64,000 nucleotides of DNA from Megasphaera vaginalis (ex Bordigoni et al. 2020) (GCF_900240295.1 NZ_OEQB01000005.1:124001-188000), one strand, 5' to 3'. Numbered from the stretch's first letter, positions 36,888-45,566 are shown. Program-made: numbers and translations. The notes: generated from the sequence alone by a model not told the origin.

Positions 36888-37427
36888 TTATTCCAGACTT
36901 TTCTCAATTTGAGAATAGTCGACTTCTACTGAAGTTTCACGGCCAAACATATTGATCAGGCCTTTGAGCGTACTCTTTTCTTCATTAATCTCCGTAATTG
37001 TCGCAATGAAATCTTCGAACGGCCCCGATATGATCCGAACCTGTTCGCCTATTGCCACGGTAATCTGCGGTTTCTGCCGCGTATCCAGTCCCTGGGATTT
37101 CAGTATGCGTTCCACTTCATGCGCTTCCAAAGGAATCGGCTTCGTCGCCGAACCGACAAAGCCGGTAACACCCGGCGTATTGCGGACAACATACCAGGAC
37201 CGGTCATTGACTTCCATTTCAACGAGAACATATCCGGGGAAAACCTTACGTTTTACCGTGCGCTTCTGTCCGTCTTTAATGTCAACTTCATCTTCCATCG
37301 GTACAAGGATGCGATTGATAACATTTTCAAGGCTCATAGACTTGACCTTGCGTTCCAACGTCGCCATGACTTTATTTTCATAGCCGGAATACGTATGAAT
37401 GACGTACCATTTCTTTTCAGATTCCAC
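36888..37427 (-). CDS. nusG: Transcription termination/antitermination protein NusG
   Basis: 179 residues. The NGN domain begins with KKWYVIHTYSGYENKV and contains FPGYVLVEM and VRNTPGVTGFVG. The C-terminal KOW domain has GEQVRIISGPFED and VDYSQIEK. It binds RNA polymerase and links it to ribosome or Rho. It starts 14 bp after secE ends. Confidence 0.98.
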   Translation of the reverse strand: MESEKKWYVIHTYSGYENKVMATLERKVKSMSLENVINRILVPMEDEVDIKDGQKRTVKRKVFPGYVLVEMEVNDRSWYVVRNTPGVTGFVGSATKPIPLEAHEVERILKSQGLDTRQKPQITVAIGEQVRIISGPFEDFIATITEINEEKSTLKGLINMFGRETSVEVDYSQIEKSLE

Positions 37428-37441
37428 CTAGCACACGCCTC

Positions 37442-37678
37442 CTAACCGATTGCGGCGCGAAGCAGCCGGAAAAGCTGCGAAAAAACGCCGTCTGAAACGG
37501 CAATGATCGCCATGACTACGATAGTTGCCACAATGACCATAACCGTATAATTGATCAGCTCTTTTTTCGTCGGCCAGATAACTTTCTTCATTTCCGCCTT
37601 AACGCCCTGGAGGAATCGACCTGAATCCTTTTTTCGTTTATTCTTTTGTACTGCTTTTTCTGACGCTGAAAGTGACAT
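37442..37678 (-). CDS. secE: Preprotein translocase subunit SecE
   Basis: 78 residues from the ATG at 37678, which follows GAGAGGAT. A basic amphipathic segment (FLQGVKAEMKKVIWPTKKEL) precedes the single membrane helix near the C-terminus, as in all short SecE proteins. Order rpmG-secE-nusG is the standard one. Confidence 0.95.
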   Translation of the reverse strand: MSLSASEKAVQKNKRKKDSGRFLQGVKAEMKKVIWPTKKELINYTVMVIVATIVVMAIIAVSDGVFSQLFRLLRAAIG

Positions 37679-37728
37679 ATATCCTCTCACTGGCAACAGA
37701 GATTCCGGAGAATCTCTTCTACAACCGA

Positions 37729-37878
37729 TTATTTCGTTTCCTTATGCAACGTTTCTTTTTTGCAGAACGGGCAATATTTCTTCAATTCCAAACGGTCGGG
37801 ATTGTTTTTCTTGTTCTTGTTGGTTCGGTAGTTACGCTGTTTGCATTCCGTGCATGCCAATGTAATCGCTGTACGCAT
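37729..37878 (-). CDS. rpmG: 50S ribosomal protein L33
   Basis: 49 residues. It is the zinc-binding form with CTECKQRNY and [10 protein letters not shown], beginning MRTAITLAC. It is first in the secE-nusG-rplKA operon. Confidence 0.97.
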   Translation of the reverse strand: MRTAITLACTECKQRNYRTNKNKKNNPDRLELKKYCPFCKKETLHKETK

Positions 37879-37934
37879 TCCTTACACCTCACTTCGTAAT
37901 AGTTAACCTGCTTTTTGCGCAAGACTGCTTATAT

Positions 37935-37963
37935 AATGTATCACAAGAACGGCCTCACGTCAA
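37935..37963 (-). promoter_or_regulatory. Promoter of rpmG-secE-nusG-rplKA
   Basis: Minus strand TTGACG (37963-37958), a 17-bp spacer and TACATT (37940-37935), about 60 bp before rpmG. Confidence 0.7.
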
Positions 37964-38043
37964 GGCGAATGGGTCAACTTAAAAAAAGCTAGGGCCACAA
38001 AGCTCCTAACTACTCTTAATCATACAGGATGTGCACGGTCCTG

Positions 38044-38427
38044 TCAATCATACATTTTTTTAGTCGCTTCCGCCGCCAGGAGCTGCAGCGCCGGCACGTA
38101 CACGGAAAAAATGCGCCATACGACTGCACTGTCGGGCTCTTGCCGATTTCTGCCGGCACGGTCTTCCAGCATCGCCAGCCATACGTCCTCTTCGACAAAA
38201 GAATAGCTGTCATACGCGGCCATAATGACTTCCTTCGCCGTTCCCATAACGGTCGGTGCGTCGCCGTCCTGCCGCAGCATACTGCGAAACAGGTCGCAGG
38301 CGGCGTCAAACTGCCTGCAGAACAGACGGATAATTCCGTTACGAATATACAGATTATTCAGATCTTCGTCAGCACCTTGTGCCAGAACGGCCAAACTCGC
38401 ATTGAACGCTTCAAACGACATCCCCAT
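38044..38427 (-). CDS. Orphan HI0074-type nucleotidyltransferase-substrate-binding protein (HEPN fold)
   Basis: 127 residues, all helical. It follows the HI0074/HepT pattern: RNGIIRLFCRQFDAACDLFRSML, then AKEVIMAAYDSYSF and EDVWLAMLEDR. The HEPN active motif of relatives (R, four residues, H, e.g. RNLTSH) reads RAGRNR here, so the His is lost. Family members are normally encoded next to a minimal nucleotidyltransferase (MntA-like); none is present on either side. It may be a decayed antitoxin-toxin half or a recruited binding protein. Confidence 0.75.
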   Translation of the reverse strand: MGMSFEAFNASLAVLAQGADEDLNNLYIRNGIIRLFCRQFDAACDLFRSMLRQDGDAPTVMGTAKEVIMAAYDSYSFVEEDVWLAMLEDRAGRNRQEPDSAVVWRIFSVYVPALQLLAAEATKKMYD

Positions 38428-38539
38428 AGCGACACCTCCATTTCTATCATATACCGATTTGAAGCGTCCGACAATAGCCTCCTTTCTTACTGTCCGTCAG
38501 CGCCGCTATTCCGGACGATGCCATCTGTCGATTTCGAAA

Positions 38540-38572
38540 AAAAGAACGCGCAGATTACTGCGCGCTCTTTTT
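38540..38572. terminator. Bidirectional terminator after ktrA
   Basis: Arms around GCGCAG/CTGCGC with A and T runs on both sides (AAAAAAAGAACGCGC and GCGCTCTTTTTT). Confidence 0.75.
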
Positions 38573-38612
38573 TCAGGTTCCGACGCCGCTTCAGTCGGCG
38601 CCGTTCTCGTCT

Positions 38613-39266
38613 CTATGTATTTTCCAGCCTGTGGATATCGTCATCTCTGCCGATAATGATCAGTTTATCTTCAGCCGCCAGGGGAATATCCGGGTCAGGC
38701 GCTACGATCAGATTTTCATCGTGCCGGATAGCGGCAACGATAAGCCTGTACTTTTCACGAAGCCCCGATGTTTTCAACGTTTTTCCGACGAGAAACTCAG
38801 GCGTCTCCATTTCTACCAGACCGGCTTGGGCTGAAAGCTGCAGGTAATCGACAACATGCCGGCGCGTCAGCATCTGCGCCAATCGCATCGCCATATCCGA
38901 CTCCGGGTAAATGACGGTGTCGACGCCTATTTTTTCCAGTAATCGGCCTTGCAGTTCATCTTGCGCTTTCGCGATAACGCGTCGGACGCCTTGTTCTTCA
39001 ACGAGCATGGCCGTCATCAGATTGGCCTGTTTATTGGCGCCGATAGCGACAACAACTGCATCGAACTGATTCAGGCTGAGCGACTGCAACGCCGCTTCAT
39101 CTGTGCTGTCGGCAATGACGGCATGCGTCACGTAAGGGCTGATCTTCTGTACTCTGTCGGGATCGACATCGACGGCCAGCACTTCGTGCCCCAAATCGGC
39201 AACGGCTTTGGCGACGGTTGTCCCGAAACGCCCCAAACCGATAACGGCAATAACTCTTTTATTCAT
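38613..39266 (-). CDS. ktrA: Potassium uptake regulatory subunit, KtrA/TrkA family
   Basis: 217 residues from the ATG at 39266 after GAAGGGAAC. One RCK_N domain (AVIGLGRFGTTVAKAVADLGHEVLAVD, i.e. a Rossmann nucleotide site) and one RCK_C domain fill the chain, the single-copy KtrA form rather than the double TrkA. It binds ATP/ADP or NAD and gates KtrB. It lies 14 bp after ktrB. Confidence 0.92.
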   Translation of the reverse strand: MNKRVIAVIGLGRFGTTVAKAVADLGHEVLAVDVDPDRVQKISPYVTHAVIADSTDEAALQSLSLNQFDAVVVAIGANKQANLMTAMLVEEQGVRRVIAKAQDELQGRLLEKIGVDTVIYPESDMAMRLAQMLTRRHVVDYLQLSAQAGLVEMETPEFLVGKTLKTSGLREKYRLIVAAIRHDENLIVAPDPDIPLAAEDKLIIIGRDDDIHRLENT

Positions 39267-39280
39267 ACTGTTCCCTTCTT

Positions 39281-40648
39281 TTACAATAAAATGTCGCTTT
39301 CCGGGTATCGGATCGGCTTCGGCGCCTGCCGCTTCAGTGCGACAATGCCGACCAGCGTCAGCACGCCTATACGCCCGGTATACATGACAAAGATCAGAAT
39401 CCATTTGCTTAGCGGCTGCAACGTCGGAGTAATGCCCGTAGTCAAGCCGACGGTACCGAAGGCAGACGTCGTTTCAAAGAGAAGCTGCAAAAATGTCGCC
39501 GGCTCGTACAGTGTCAATAAAAAGACGGCCGTAAGCACCAGAAACAGCGAGAGAAAGAAAATACTGAAAGCACGCCGAACCTGCACCTCCGCAATGCGCC
39601 GCTCCAATAGTTCAACGTCCGCTTTATTGCTGAAAATGGAACGGGCCGCCGCCAGCATGACAGCTGCCGTCGTAATCTTGATACCGCCGCCCGTCGAATT
39701 CGGCCCGGCGCCGATAAACATCAGCATCACCGTCAGAAACAGCATTGCCGGCCGCATGGCGCCATAATCCAAGGTGGCGACACCGGCCGTACGCGGCGTC
39801 ACGGCTTGCAGAAAGGACGCGACGACCTTATGCCCCGTATCGAGGGGCCCCAAAGTAGCGCCATTGCCCCATTCCAGGATTAAGATCAACACGGTGCCGC
39901 CAATCACTAAGCACGCCGTCCCCAAGAGCATGATCTTCGTATTGACGGACACTGCCTTCACGCCGTACCGTCTGCCCGTATCCCAAAGCTCGAAAATAGC
40001 CATATAGCCGAAACCGCCAAGCATGATCAGCACGCTCGTCGTCAGGGAAAAGAGAACGTCTCCGGCCATCGCATAGGGCAAGTCATTGTCAAAAAAGACG
40101 AAACCGGCATTGCAAAAAGTGGAAACGGCTTGATAAATCCCGCTGCGAATGGCCGCCGTTCCGAGGTAAGGATATAAGGCGACAATGTAGACCGCTGCGC
40201 CTGCGGCTTCAACGGCAAAGATCAGGAAAGCGACATGCTTCGTAATGCGCAGCAATCCCCGCATACTGCCGTTTCCCATATCATCGCGCAGCAGCAGCCG
40301 TCGTTGCAGGCCGATATGCTGCCCAAAGACGAGAGCCAGTAACGTCGTCGAAGTCATGATTCCCAGACCGCCCAGCTGAATCAGCAGGACCATAACGGAT
40401 TGGCCGAAAAGAGACCAGTGACGATAGGTGTCGACAGTCGCCAGCCCGGTGACGGAGACACAGGATACAGCCGTGAACGCCGCATCGACAAGATCTGTTG
40501 TTTCGCCATCGGCAGCGGCAAAGGGCAACGACAAAAGAGCCGTTCCCAAGAGCATGGCAAGAAGAAAACTGAGTGCCAACAACGTATACGGATTTTGGGT
40601 GCGAACCCGTTCCTTCGCTTTTACTTTATAGCTGTCCCGTTGAAACAT
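39281..40648 (-). CDS. ktrB: Potassium uptake membrane subunit, KtrB/TrkH family
   Basis: 455 residues from the ATG at 40648. Four pore loops are visible, each ending in the selectivity Gly region: SCVSVTGL, STFCNAGF, TPRTAGV and SAFGTVGLTTG. About ten membrane helices are present. It forms a Na+- or H+-linked K+ channel with KtrA. A weak GGGGTG precedes the chosen start; a longer frame begins 13 codons earlier. Confidence 0.93.
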   Translation of the reverse strand: MFQRDSYKVKAKERVRTQNPYTLLALSFLLAMLLGTALLSLPFAAADGETTDLVDAAFTAVSCVSVTGLATVDTYRHWSLFGQSVMVLLIQLGGLGIMTSTTLLALVFGQHIGLQRRLLLRDDMGNGSMRGLLRITKHVAFLIFAVEAAGAAVYIVALYPYLGTAAIRSGIYQAVSTFCNAGFVFFDNDLPYAMAGDVLFSLTTSVLIMLGGFGYMAIFELWDTGRRYGVKAVSVNTKIMLLGTACLVIGGTVLILILEWGNGATLGPLDTGHKVVASFLQAVTPRTAGVATLDYGAMRPAMLFLTVMLMFIGAGPNSTGGGIKITTAAVMLAAARSIFSNKADVELLERRIAEVQVRRAFSIFFLSLFLVLTAVFLLTLYEPATFLQLLFETTSAFGTVGLTTGITPTLQPLSKWILIFVMYTGRIGVLTLVGIVALKRQAPKPIRYPESDILL

Positions 40649-40763
40649 GAATAACACCCCAAAAAGAATACAGGCCGCGAAAAACATCGCCGCGCCCTTT
40701 CTTCTCCCTCCGCCGCGCCTGACGACAGAAGGGAAAAGCGCCGCAGCGTCTCAAAGCTGACTA

Positions 40764-40792
40764 AGTATAGCACAGCAAACGCCAGCGTACAA
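40764..40792 (-). promoter_or_regulatory. ktrBA promoter
   Basis: Minus strand TTGTAC (40792-40787), a 17-bp spacer and TATACT (40769-40764), about 115 bp before ktrB. Confidence 0.65.
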
Positions 40793-40846
40793 TATGGGCG
40801 GCGGATTTTACATAAACGGCCCCTTTCACCGGCTGACAGAAAGGAA

Positions 40847-40888
40847 GCAAAAAGCTGCCGCAGAAAAATTCTGTCGGCAGCTTTTTGC
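40847..40888 (-). terminator. Terminator of the hydrogenase gene
   Basis: Perfect 14-bp arms (GCAAAAAGCTGCCG and complement) adjoining the hydrogenase stop codon. Confidence 0.85.
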
Positions 40889-40889
40889 T

Positions 40890-42125
40890 TTATCCATCCA
40901 GATTCCGATCGTAAAGATCACTCTTGGTCAGGAATTCTTCAATCGTTGTAAAACCCAATCGTTTCAGCATTTCAATGACGTACGGATTATCCATCGGCGT
41001 TTCATAATGAGACGAATCGCCATACGCCTGTACATGCTCTTTCCCTTCATCTTTCCCGATGATAGCTCTCGGACCGCCGACGCATCCGCCGATGCATCCC
41101 ATCCCTTCAAAAAAATTGCCGTCCCGCTTGCCGGCGAGAATATCATTAATCATGGCTTTGCAGGCCGGTACGCCGTCGGCGCGACGCGTCCGAATGGTAA
41201 CGGCGCGTTGCGGATTCAGTTTTTCCAGTGTCGTCTTCACAGCTGCGGCAACGCCGCCGGCATAGGCATAACAAATACCGGTTTTCGACGCGTGGGGGAG
41301 CGAATCTTCCGGCAACGAGGCCATATCAATATCCGTTACGGTTAAAAGATCGCGCAGTTCCTGATAGGTTAATACATAATCGATAGCACCAGCCAGATCG
41401 GGTTCATTCTTTTCCGACTTTTTCGCCATGCAGGGGCCGATGAAAACGGTCTTGGCTTGCGGGTGCAAAGCTTTTACCGTCCTGCCGCCGGCAATCATCG
41501 GCGAAACCGAGCCGGGAACATTCGGCAAAAGCTGATGATATAACTTTTTGATCATGGCGATCCACATGGGACAGCAACAGCTGGTCAGCTGAAAATCATT
41601 TTCGTCATGAATGTTGCGATCAAATTCCAGCGCTTCTTTTAAGGTCAGGATATCGGCAAAGGCGGCCACTTCCAAAACGCCGGTAAAGCCCAACTTCTTC
41701 AACGCCGTCCGCACTTTGCCGAGCGTAACCGCAGGACCGAACTGACCGGAAATAGCCGGAGCCACGAGGGCATACACCGGTCCGTCATACTCGTGCAGCT
41801 CCCGGACGACGGGAATAATATCTTTTTTCGTCTTCAGCGCGTCAAGAGCGCAGACATCGACACAGGCCTGGCAACCGACACATTGCGTCTGATCGATCGT
41901 GACCCCGTTCTCGCCGTCGGCTTTGACAGCATCCCAGGCGCAAGCGTCGATACAGGGCCTGTCATCGGGCGGACAGAGGCACGGCTTCGTTCGAAAAATC
42001 AAGGTGTTGTCGGACTTAGCCAGACAATCAACCATATGCGGATCGGCATCTTCCGGCGCAATCTCTTTCTTATTGTCCGCCGCATTTTTTAACATCGTAT
42101 AATATAATTCGTCTAAGGAATCCAT
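40890..42125 (-). CDS. Monomeric [FeFe] hydrogenase, group B-like
   Basis: 411 residues from the ATG at 42125 after AAAGGGGC. The N-terminal part carries a two-cluster ferredoxin domain (CLCPPDDRPCIDACAWDAV and CVGCQACVDVCALDAL). The H-cluster motifs are TSCCCPMW (L1), GPCMAKKSE (L2) and EGMGCIGGCVGG (L3), which differ from the group A forms (TSCCPxW, MPCxxKxxE) and fit the poorly studied group B. It makes or uses H2 with ferredoxin. Maturation genes hydEFG are not in the window. It is monocistronic with a consensus promoter. Confidence 0.9.
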   Translation of the reverse strand: MDSLDELYYTMLKNAADNKKEIAPEDADPHMVDCLAKSDNTLIFRTKPCLCPPDDRPCIDACAWDAVKADGENGVTIDQTQCVGCQACVDVCALDALKTKKDIIPVVRELHEYDGPVYALVAPAISGQFGPAVTLGKVRTALKKLGFTGVLEVAAFADILTLKEALEFDRNIHDENDFQLTSCCCPMWIAMIKKLYHQLLPNVPGSVSPMIAGGRTVKALHPQAKTVFIGPCMAKKSEKNEPDLAGAIDYVLTYQELRDLLTVTDIDMASLPEDSLPHASKTGICYAYAGGVAAAVKTTLEKLNPQRAVTIRTRRADGVPACKAMINDILAGKRDGNFFEGMGCIGGCVGGPRAIIGKDEGKEHVQAYGDSSHYETPMDNPYVIEMLKRLGFTTIEEFLTKSDLYDRNLDG

Positions 42126-42176
42126 TGGACAGCCCCTTTCTGCAACGCACACGCTGACAGTTTACGTTATAAGAAA

Positions 42177-42205
42177 ATTATAGGGCTATTCATTTCATTT
42201 TGCAA
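42177..42205 (-). promoter_or_regulatory. Hydrogenase promoter
   Basis: Minus strand TTGCAA (42205-42200), a 17-bp spacer and TATAAT (42182-42177), about 50 bp before the start. Confidence 0.8.
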
Positions 42206-42293
42206 GAATAGTTAGCTTTTTTGTTTATTTATGAAAACTGTTTTCATTTTTACAGCCGTCCGTGCTCGTCTCCTCTGCGCTCGCCGCCGGCCG

Positions 42294-42893
42294 TCATCTT
42301 CCGAAAAAATGAATCATGAGCCAGGCTTTGACACGGGCCGGAACCTCGCGCAAATCCCATATCCATTGATCGTGGTACCGAACGCCCGGCGGCACATAGC
42401 CGATAACGTCCAGCCCGAGATGATCCGCCAAATAAATGGCTCTGGCCATATGATAAGCCTGCGTAACGGCAATAACGCGGCGGTAACCGTAGACGTCATG
42501 TGCGCGGCGCATACTTTCATACGTAATCGTACCCGCCTCATCAATAATCAAATCACGTCGATCAATGCCGGCCGCCGTGACATAAGCCGCCATTACCTCC
42601 GTTTGATTAGCACCAGCTTCGTTCACGCCTGACAAAATTAATTTTTTTACTTTCTGCCGCTCATACAGGGCAATGCCGCCGTCAAGCCGTTCTTTCAGCA
42701 AAGGCATGGGATAATTATGTTGTACGCCGGCGCCCAAAATGACGGCCGCTTCATAAGTGTCATCCGGAATGGTCGCCATATTCGTCACTTCTTTCGGCGC
42801 CGCTTGCCGCATCATGTCATAATTCACACCGCCGCTAAACACAGCGGCTCCCGCCAACAGGCAAAGACACAGGCCAAACAATCGTTTTTTCAT
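42294..42893 (-). CDS. SanA/YdcF-like DUF218 protein
   Basis: 199 residues. One N-terminal membrane anchor or signal helix precedes a DUF218 Rossmann-like domain: AAVILGAGVQ, ERLDGGIALY, KLILSGVN and VIAVTQAYHMARAIYLADHLGLDVIGY. This is the SanA type, linked in enterics to envelope barrier function. AAAAGGAGAAT precedes the ATG. It is monocistronic. Confidence 0.88.
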   Translation of the reverse strand: MKKRLFGLCLCLLAGAAVFSGGVNYDMMRQAAPKEVTNMATIPDDTYEAAVILGAGVQHNYPMPLLKERLDGGIALYERQKVKKLILSGVNEAGANQTEVMAAYVTAAGIDRRDLIIDEAGTITYESMRRAHDVYGYRRVIAVTQAYHMARAIYLADHLGLDVIGYVPPGVRYHDQWIWDLREVPARVKAWLMIHFFGR

Positions 42894-42966
42894 GGATTCT
42901 CCTTTTGGGGCGCCGCTCCCGCCTCCCTATTGATACGATCAGTGTAGCATAATTGTATATCAAAAA

Positions 42967-42995
42967 ACACCCGATTTGCAACGGCAAATCGGGTG
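42967..42995 (-). terminator. Terminator of trxAB
   Basis: CACCCGATTTGC and GCAAATCGGGTG arms with a short loop. The minus-strand tail is TTTTTTG. Confidence 0.8.
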
Positions 42996-43072
42996 AGAAC
43001 CCTGTCAACTATATGTATATACCGAAACCAAGTCGGTCATAATCAAAAAGCGCGTCCCTTTATCGGCGGTGA

Positions 43073-43996
43073 TTATTCAACCGGCTGCGCAACGTAACCG
43101 GCGGCGTCAAGAGCGGCCATAGCGCCGCTTCCAGCCGCCGTGACGGCCTGTTGGTAACGACTATCCTGTACATCGCCGGCAGCAAAAATCCCTGCCGTCG
43201 ACGTTGCCGTCGATTTATCCTTCGTAAGGATATACCCCTGCGAATCGAGGGCCACGACTCCCGCCAGAAAGCCGGTGTTCGGCTGATGTCCGACAGCGAC
43301 GAAAATACCGCTTGCAGACAACGTCTCCTGCGCGCCGGTCTTATTGTTCCTGAGCGCCAGTCCGGAGACTCCCGCTCCGTCGCTCAACACTTCCAACGGC
43401 GTATAATCAAGCTTCCAATGAATCTTATCGTTCGCCTGCGCCCGCTGTACCATAATTTGCGCAGCCCGCAAACTGTCGCGACGATGAACAACGGTGACAC
43501 GAGCGGCAAACTTCGTCAAAAACAGCGCTTCTTCCATGGCTGCGTCACCGCCGCCGAGAACAACGACCTCCTGACCCTTGTAGAAAAAACCGTCGCATGT
43601 GGCACAAGCACTGACGCCGCGGCCGATATTTTCCTTTTCGCCGGGAAGTCCCAAATACCTGGCACTGGCCCCCGTCGCCAGAATCAGCGCCGTTGCTTCC
43701 AGGCTATCGCCGTTTTCCAAGGTCAGACGGATCGGTCTGCCTGCCGCTACGGCGGTCACCTTCGTCAGCAAAAATTCCGTACCGAATCTCCGTGCCTGCG
43801 CCTCCATTTTTTCCATCATTTCCTGTCCCCAGACGCCGTCAGGAAAGGCCGGATAATTCTCGACGACACTGGTCGTCATCAACTGGCCGCCAGGCTGCGG
43901 TCCCTGTATCACAACATGCTTCAAACCGGCACGTCCCAAATAAATAGCGGCAGTCAACCCCGCCGGTCCGGAGCCGATAACGGCAACATCATACAT
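43073..43996 (-). CDS. trxB: Thioredoxin reductase
   Basis: 307 residues from the ATG at 43996 behind AAGGATGGG. FAD site VIGSGPAGLTAAIYLGRA, redox pair CATCDG at ~135, NADPH loop GGGDAAMEEA and C-terminal GIFAAGDVQDSRYQQAVTAAGSG are all canonical for the low-Mr enzyme. It reduces TrxA encoded 13 bp upstream. Both lie behind an ArsR-rhodanese regulator. Confidence 0.96.
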   Translation of the reverse strand: MYDVAVIGSGPAGLTAAIYLGRAGLKHVVIQGPQPGGQLMTTSVVENYPAFPDGVWGQEMMEKMEAQARRFGTEFLLTKVTAVAAGRPIRLTLENGDSLEATALILATGASARYLGLPGEKENIGRGVSACATCDGFFYKGQEVVVLGGGDAAMEEALFLTKFAARVTVVHRRDSLRAAQIMVQRAQANDKIHWKLDYTPLEVLSDGAGVSGLALRNNKTGAQETLSASGIFVAVGHQPNTGFLAGVVALDSQGYILTKDKSTATSTAGIFAAGDVQDSRYQQAVTAAGSGAMAALDAAGYVAQPVE

Positions 43997-44009
43997 CTGT
44001 ATCCCATCC

Positions 44010-44327
44010 TTATTGCAATATGGCATCAATCTTGGCGCGCAGCACTTCTTTGCTCTGCAGCCCTACGGAAATATCGGCCAGTTGACCGTCTTTGAAGATA
44101 GCCAGCGTCGGAATGCTGCGAATATTGAACCGGCCGGCCAAAGCGGCTTCATCATCGACATTTACCTTGCCGATAGTAACGGCATCCCCCAAATCGGCGG
44201 CCAACGCATCCAAAATAGGCCCCTGCATCTTGCACGGCCCGCACCAAGCGGCCCAAAAATCAACCAGCGTTACACCTTTGGCAATTTGATCGGCAAACGT
44301 AGCTTCTTTCAATTCGATCGGTTTCAT
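44010..44327 (-). CDS. trxA: Thioredoxin
   Basis: 105 residues. Active site WCGPCK at ~28-33, cis-Pro in RSIPTLAIF and the usual thioredoxin fold. It is co-transcribed with trxB from a consensus promoter that carries a predicted ArsR-type operator just downstream of the start point. Confidence 0.96.
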   Translation of the reverse strand: MKPIELKEATFADQIAKGVTLVDFWAAWCGPCKMQGPILDALAADLGDAVTIGKVNVDDEAALAGRFNIRSIPTLAIFKDGQLADISVGLQSKEVLRAKIDAILQ

Positions 44328-44357
44328 ATATATCGACTCCTTTTGTTAATAACCATT

Positions 44358-44409
44358 CAATTAATTCATTGATCGGTTAAATTATACCTTTCTTGTCCTT
44401 ATTTGTCAA
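44358..44409 (-). promoter_or_regulatory. trxAB promoter and predicted ArsR-type operator
   Basis: Minus strand TTGACA (44409-44404), a 17-bp spacer and TATAAT (44386-44381). Directly after the start point lies CAATGAATTAATTG (44371-44358), an inverted repeat of TCAAT/ATTGA halves. The same site occurs at the regulator gene. Confidence 0.75.
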
Positions 44410-44430
44410 GAACCGCGTCCTTGGGCCGAA

Positions 44431-45099
44431 TCAGTGCTTATTGACGCCGCGAAATGCCTGCCAATCCGCATAGCTCCGATTCAAACTGTAGGCCTTGAAT
44501 CCCTGTTCGGTCAAAAAATGCGCGGCCAAATCAGCATATGCACACAGGCGGCCGCGGCAGTACACGACAATATCCTTCTGCCGCGACAGGCCGGACAGTC
44601 TGCTTTCCAGTTCCGACAAGGGGATACTTTCGGCTTTTTCCATGTGTCCAGCGCGATATTCGTCGCCAGGCCGGAGATCGACGAGCGTGATCTCATCCCG
44701 TTGCAATCGTCGCCACGCTTCTTCCAGTGTAATCGTGTATACGTCGCTCGTCCGAACGGAGTATTGTTCCCTGATCCTGGTGATTTCCGAAAGCTGTGTC
44801 TCACCGACGACACAAAGGGCACGTACCAGGGCGCGCACCTTATCGCCGGCAACAGTATAAACGACATAGTTCCCCCGTTTTTCGGAAATGACGAGACGGC
44901 CTTCCTTGAGTACCTGCAAATGCCGTGACGTGTTGGCCGCGCTCATCCCCGTTTCACGCGAGAGCGTTTCCACCGTTTTCGGCCCTTGAGAAAGAATATG
45001 CAACACCTCTAACCGTTTTTCGCTGGAAAAACATTTTCCTATCTTGGCAAGTTCATTATAAAATTCCGTCTTATATGTCGCCGCTATTTCTTGTAACAT
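44431..45099 (-). CDS. ArsR-family repressor fused to a rhodanese domain
   Basis: 222 residues. The N-terminal winged helix (~20-85) reads KTVETLSRETGMSAANTSRHLQVLKEGRLV. A C-terminal rhodanese domain (~125-220) has the active loop CRGRLC (Cys181). Two more Cys, 23 and 96, lie in the ArsR part at positions that could form a persulfide or disulfide switch, as in SqrR/BigR sensors (inference). It is upstream of trxAB on the same strand and divergent from the hemerythrin cluster. Its own promoter carries the site seen at trxA. Confidence 0.9.
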   Translation of the reverse strand: MLQEIAATYKTEFYNELAKIGKCFSSEKRLEVLHILSQGPKTVETLSRETGMSAANTSRHLQVLKEGRLVISEKRGNYVVYTVAGDKVRALVRALCVVGETQLSEITRIREQYSVRTSDVYTITLEEAWRRLQRDEITLVDLRPGDEYRAGHMEKAESIPLSELESRLSGLSRQKDIVVYCRGRLCAYADLAAHFLTEQGFKAYSLNRSYADWQAFRGVNKH

Positions 45100-45122
45100 C
45101 GTATGACCTCGCTGTAACTATT

Positions 45123-45180
45123 CAATTAATTTATTGTATTATTTCCTCTTTAACTATAACAGAATGGTTCATTTCGTCAA
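45123..45180 (-). promoter_or_regulatory. Promoter and operator of the ArsR-rhodanese gene
   Basis: Minus strand TTGACG (45180-45175), a 16-bp spacer and TATAGT (45158-45153). CAATAAATTAATTG (45136-45123) lies past the start point, matching the trxA site at 13 of 14 bases. Confidence 0.72.
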
Positions 45181-45309
45181 GAATAACGACATTTTTACAT
45201 TCGTTGGAAAAACAACTGATTAATGCATACCGTTAACGTATACTATGCACAGAAAGTGAAACTATTCGTTACAACGATCATCTATATGAAACCACAGGAG
45301 GTATACATC

Positions 45310-45555
45310 ATGTTAAAATCCATTCTTAACAAATTTGAAGCTATGAACAACACGGTAACGCCGGATATGCTCGTCGGCGATATCGTCCGCCTTCATCCGG
45401 AAGTCGTCGATACGCTCTTGGCCAACGGCATGCACTGCCTCGGCTGCCCTTCATCGCAGCAGGAAAGCTTAACCAACGCCTGCATGGTTCACGGCCTCGA
45501 CCCGGAACAAGTAACGAAAGCGGTTAACGTAGCAATTCAAGCCAAAAAACAATAG
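45310..45555 (+). CDS. DUF1858 domain protein
   Basis: 81 residues from the ATG at 45310 behind ACAGGAGG. The DUF1858 core (residues ~15-75) has TPDMLVGDIVRLHPEVVDTLLANGM and the Cys pair GMHCLGCPSS. Proteins of this kind occur with hybrid cluster proteins and hemerythrin-like stress proteins and probably use the Cys pair for redox or metal chemistry (inference). It is first of three genes with gaps of 11 and 27 bp. Confidence 0.8.
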   Translation: MLKSILNKFEAMNNTVTPDMLVGDIVRLHPEVVDTLLANGMHCLGCPSSQQESLTNACMVHGLDPEQVTKAVNVAIQAKKQ

Positions 45556-45566
45556 GAGGACAGACG

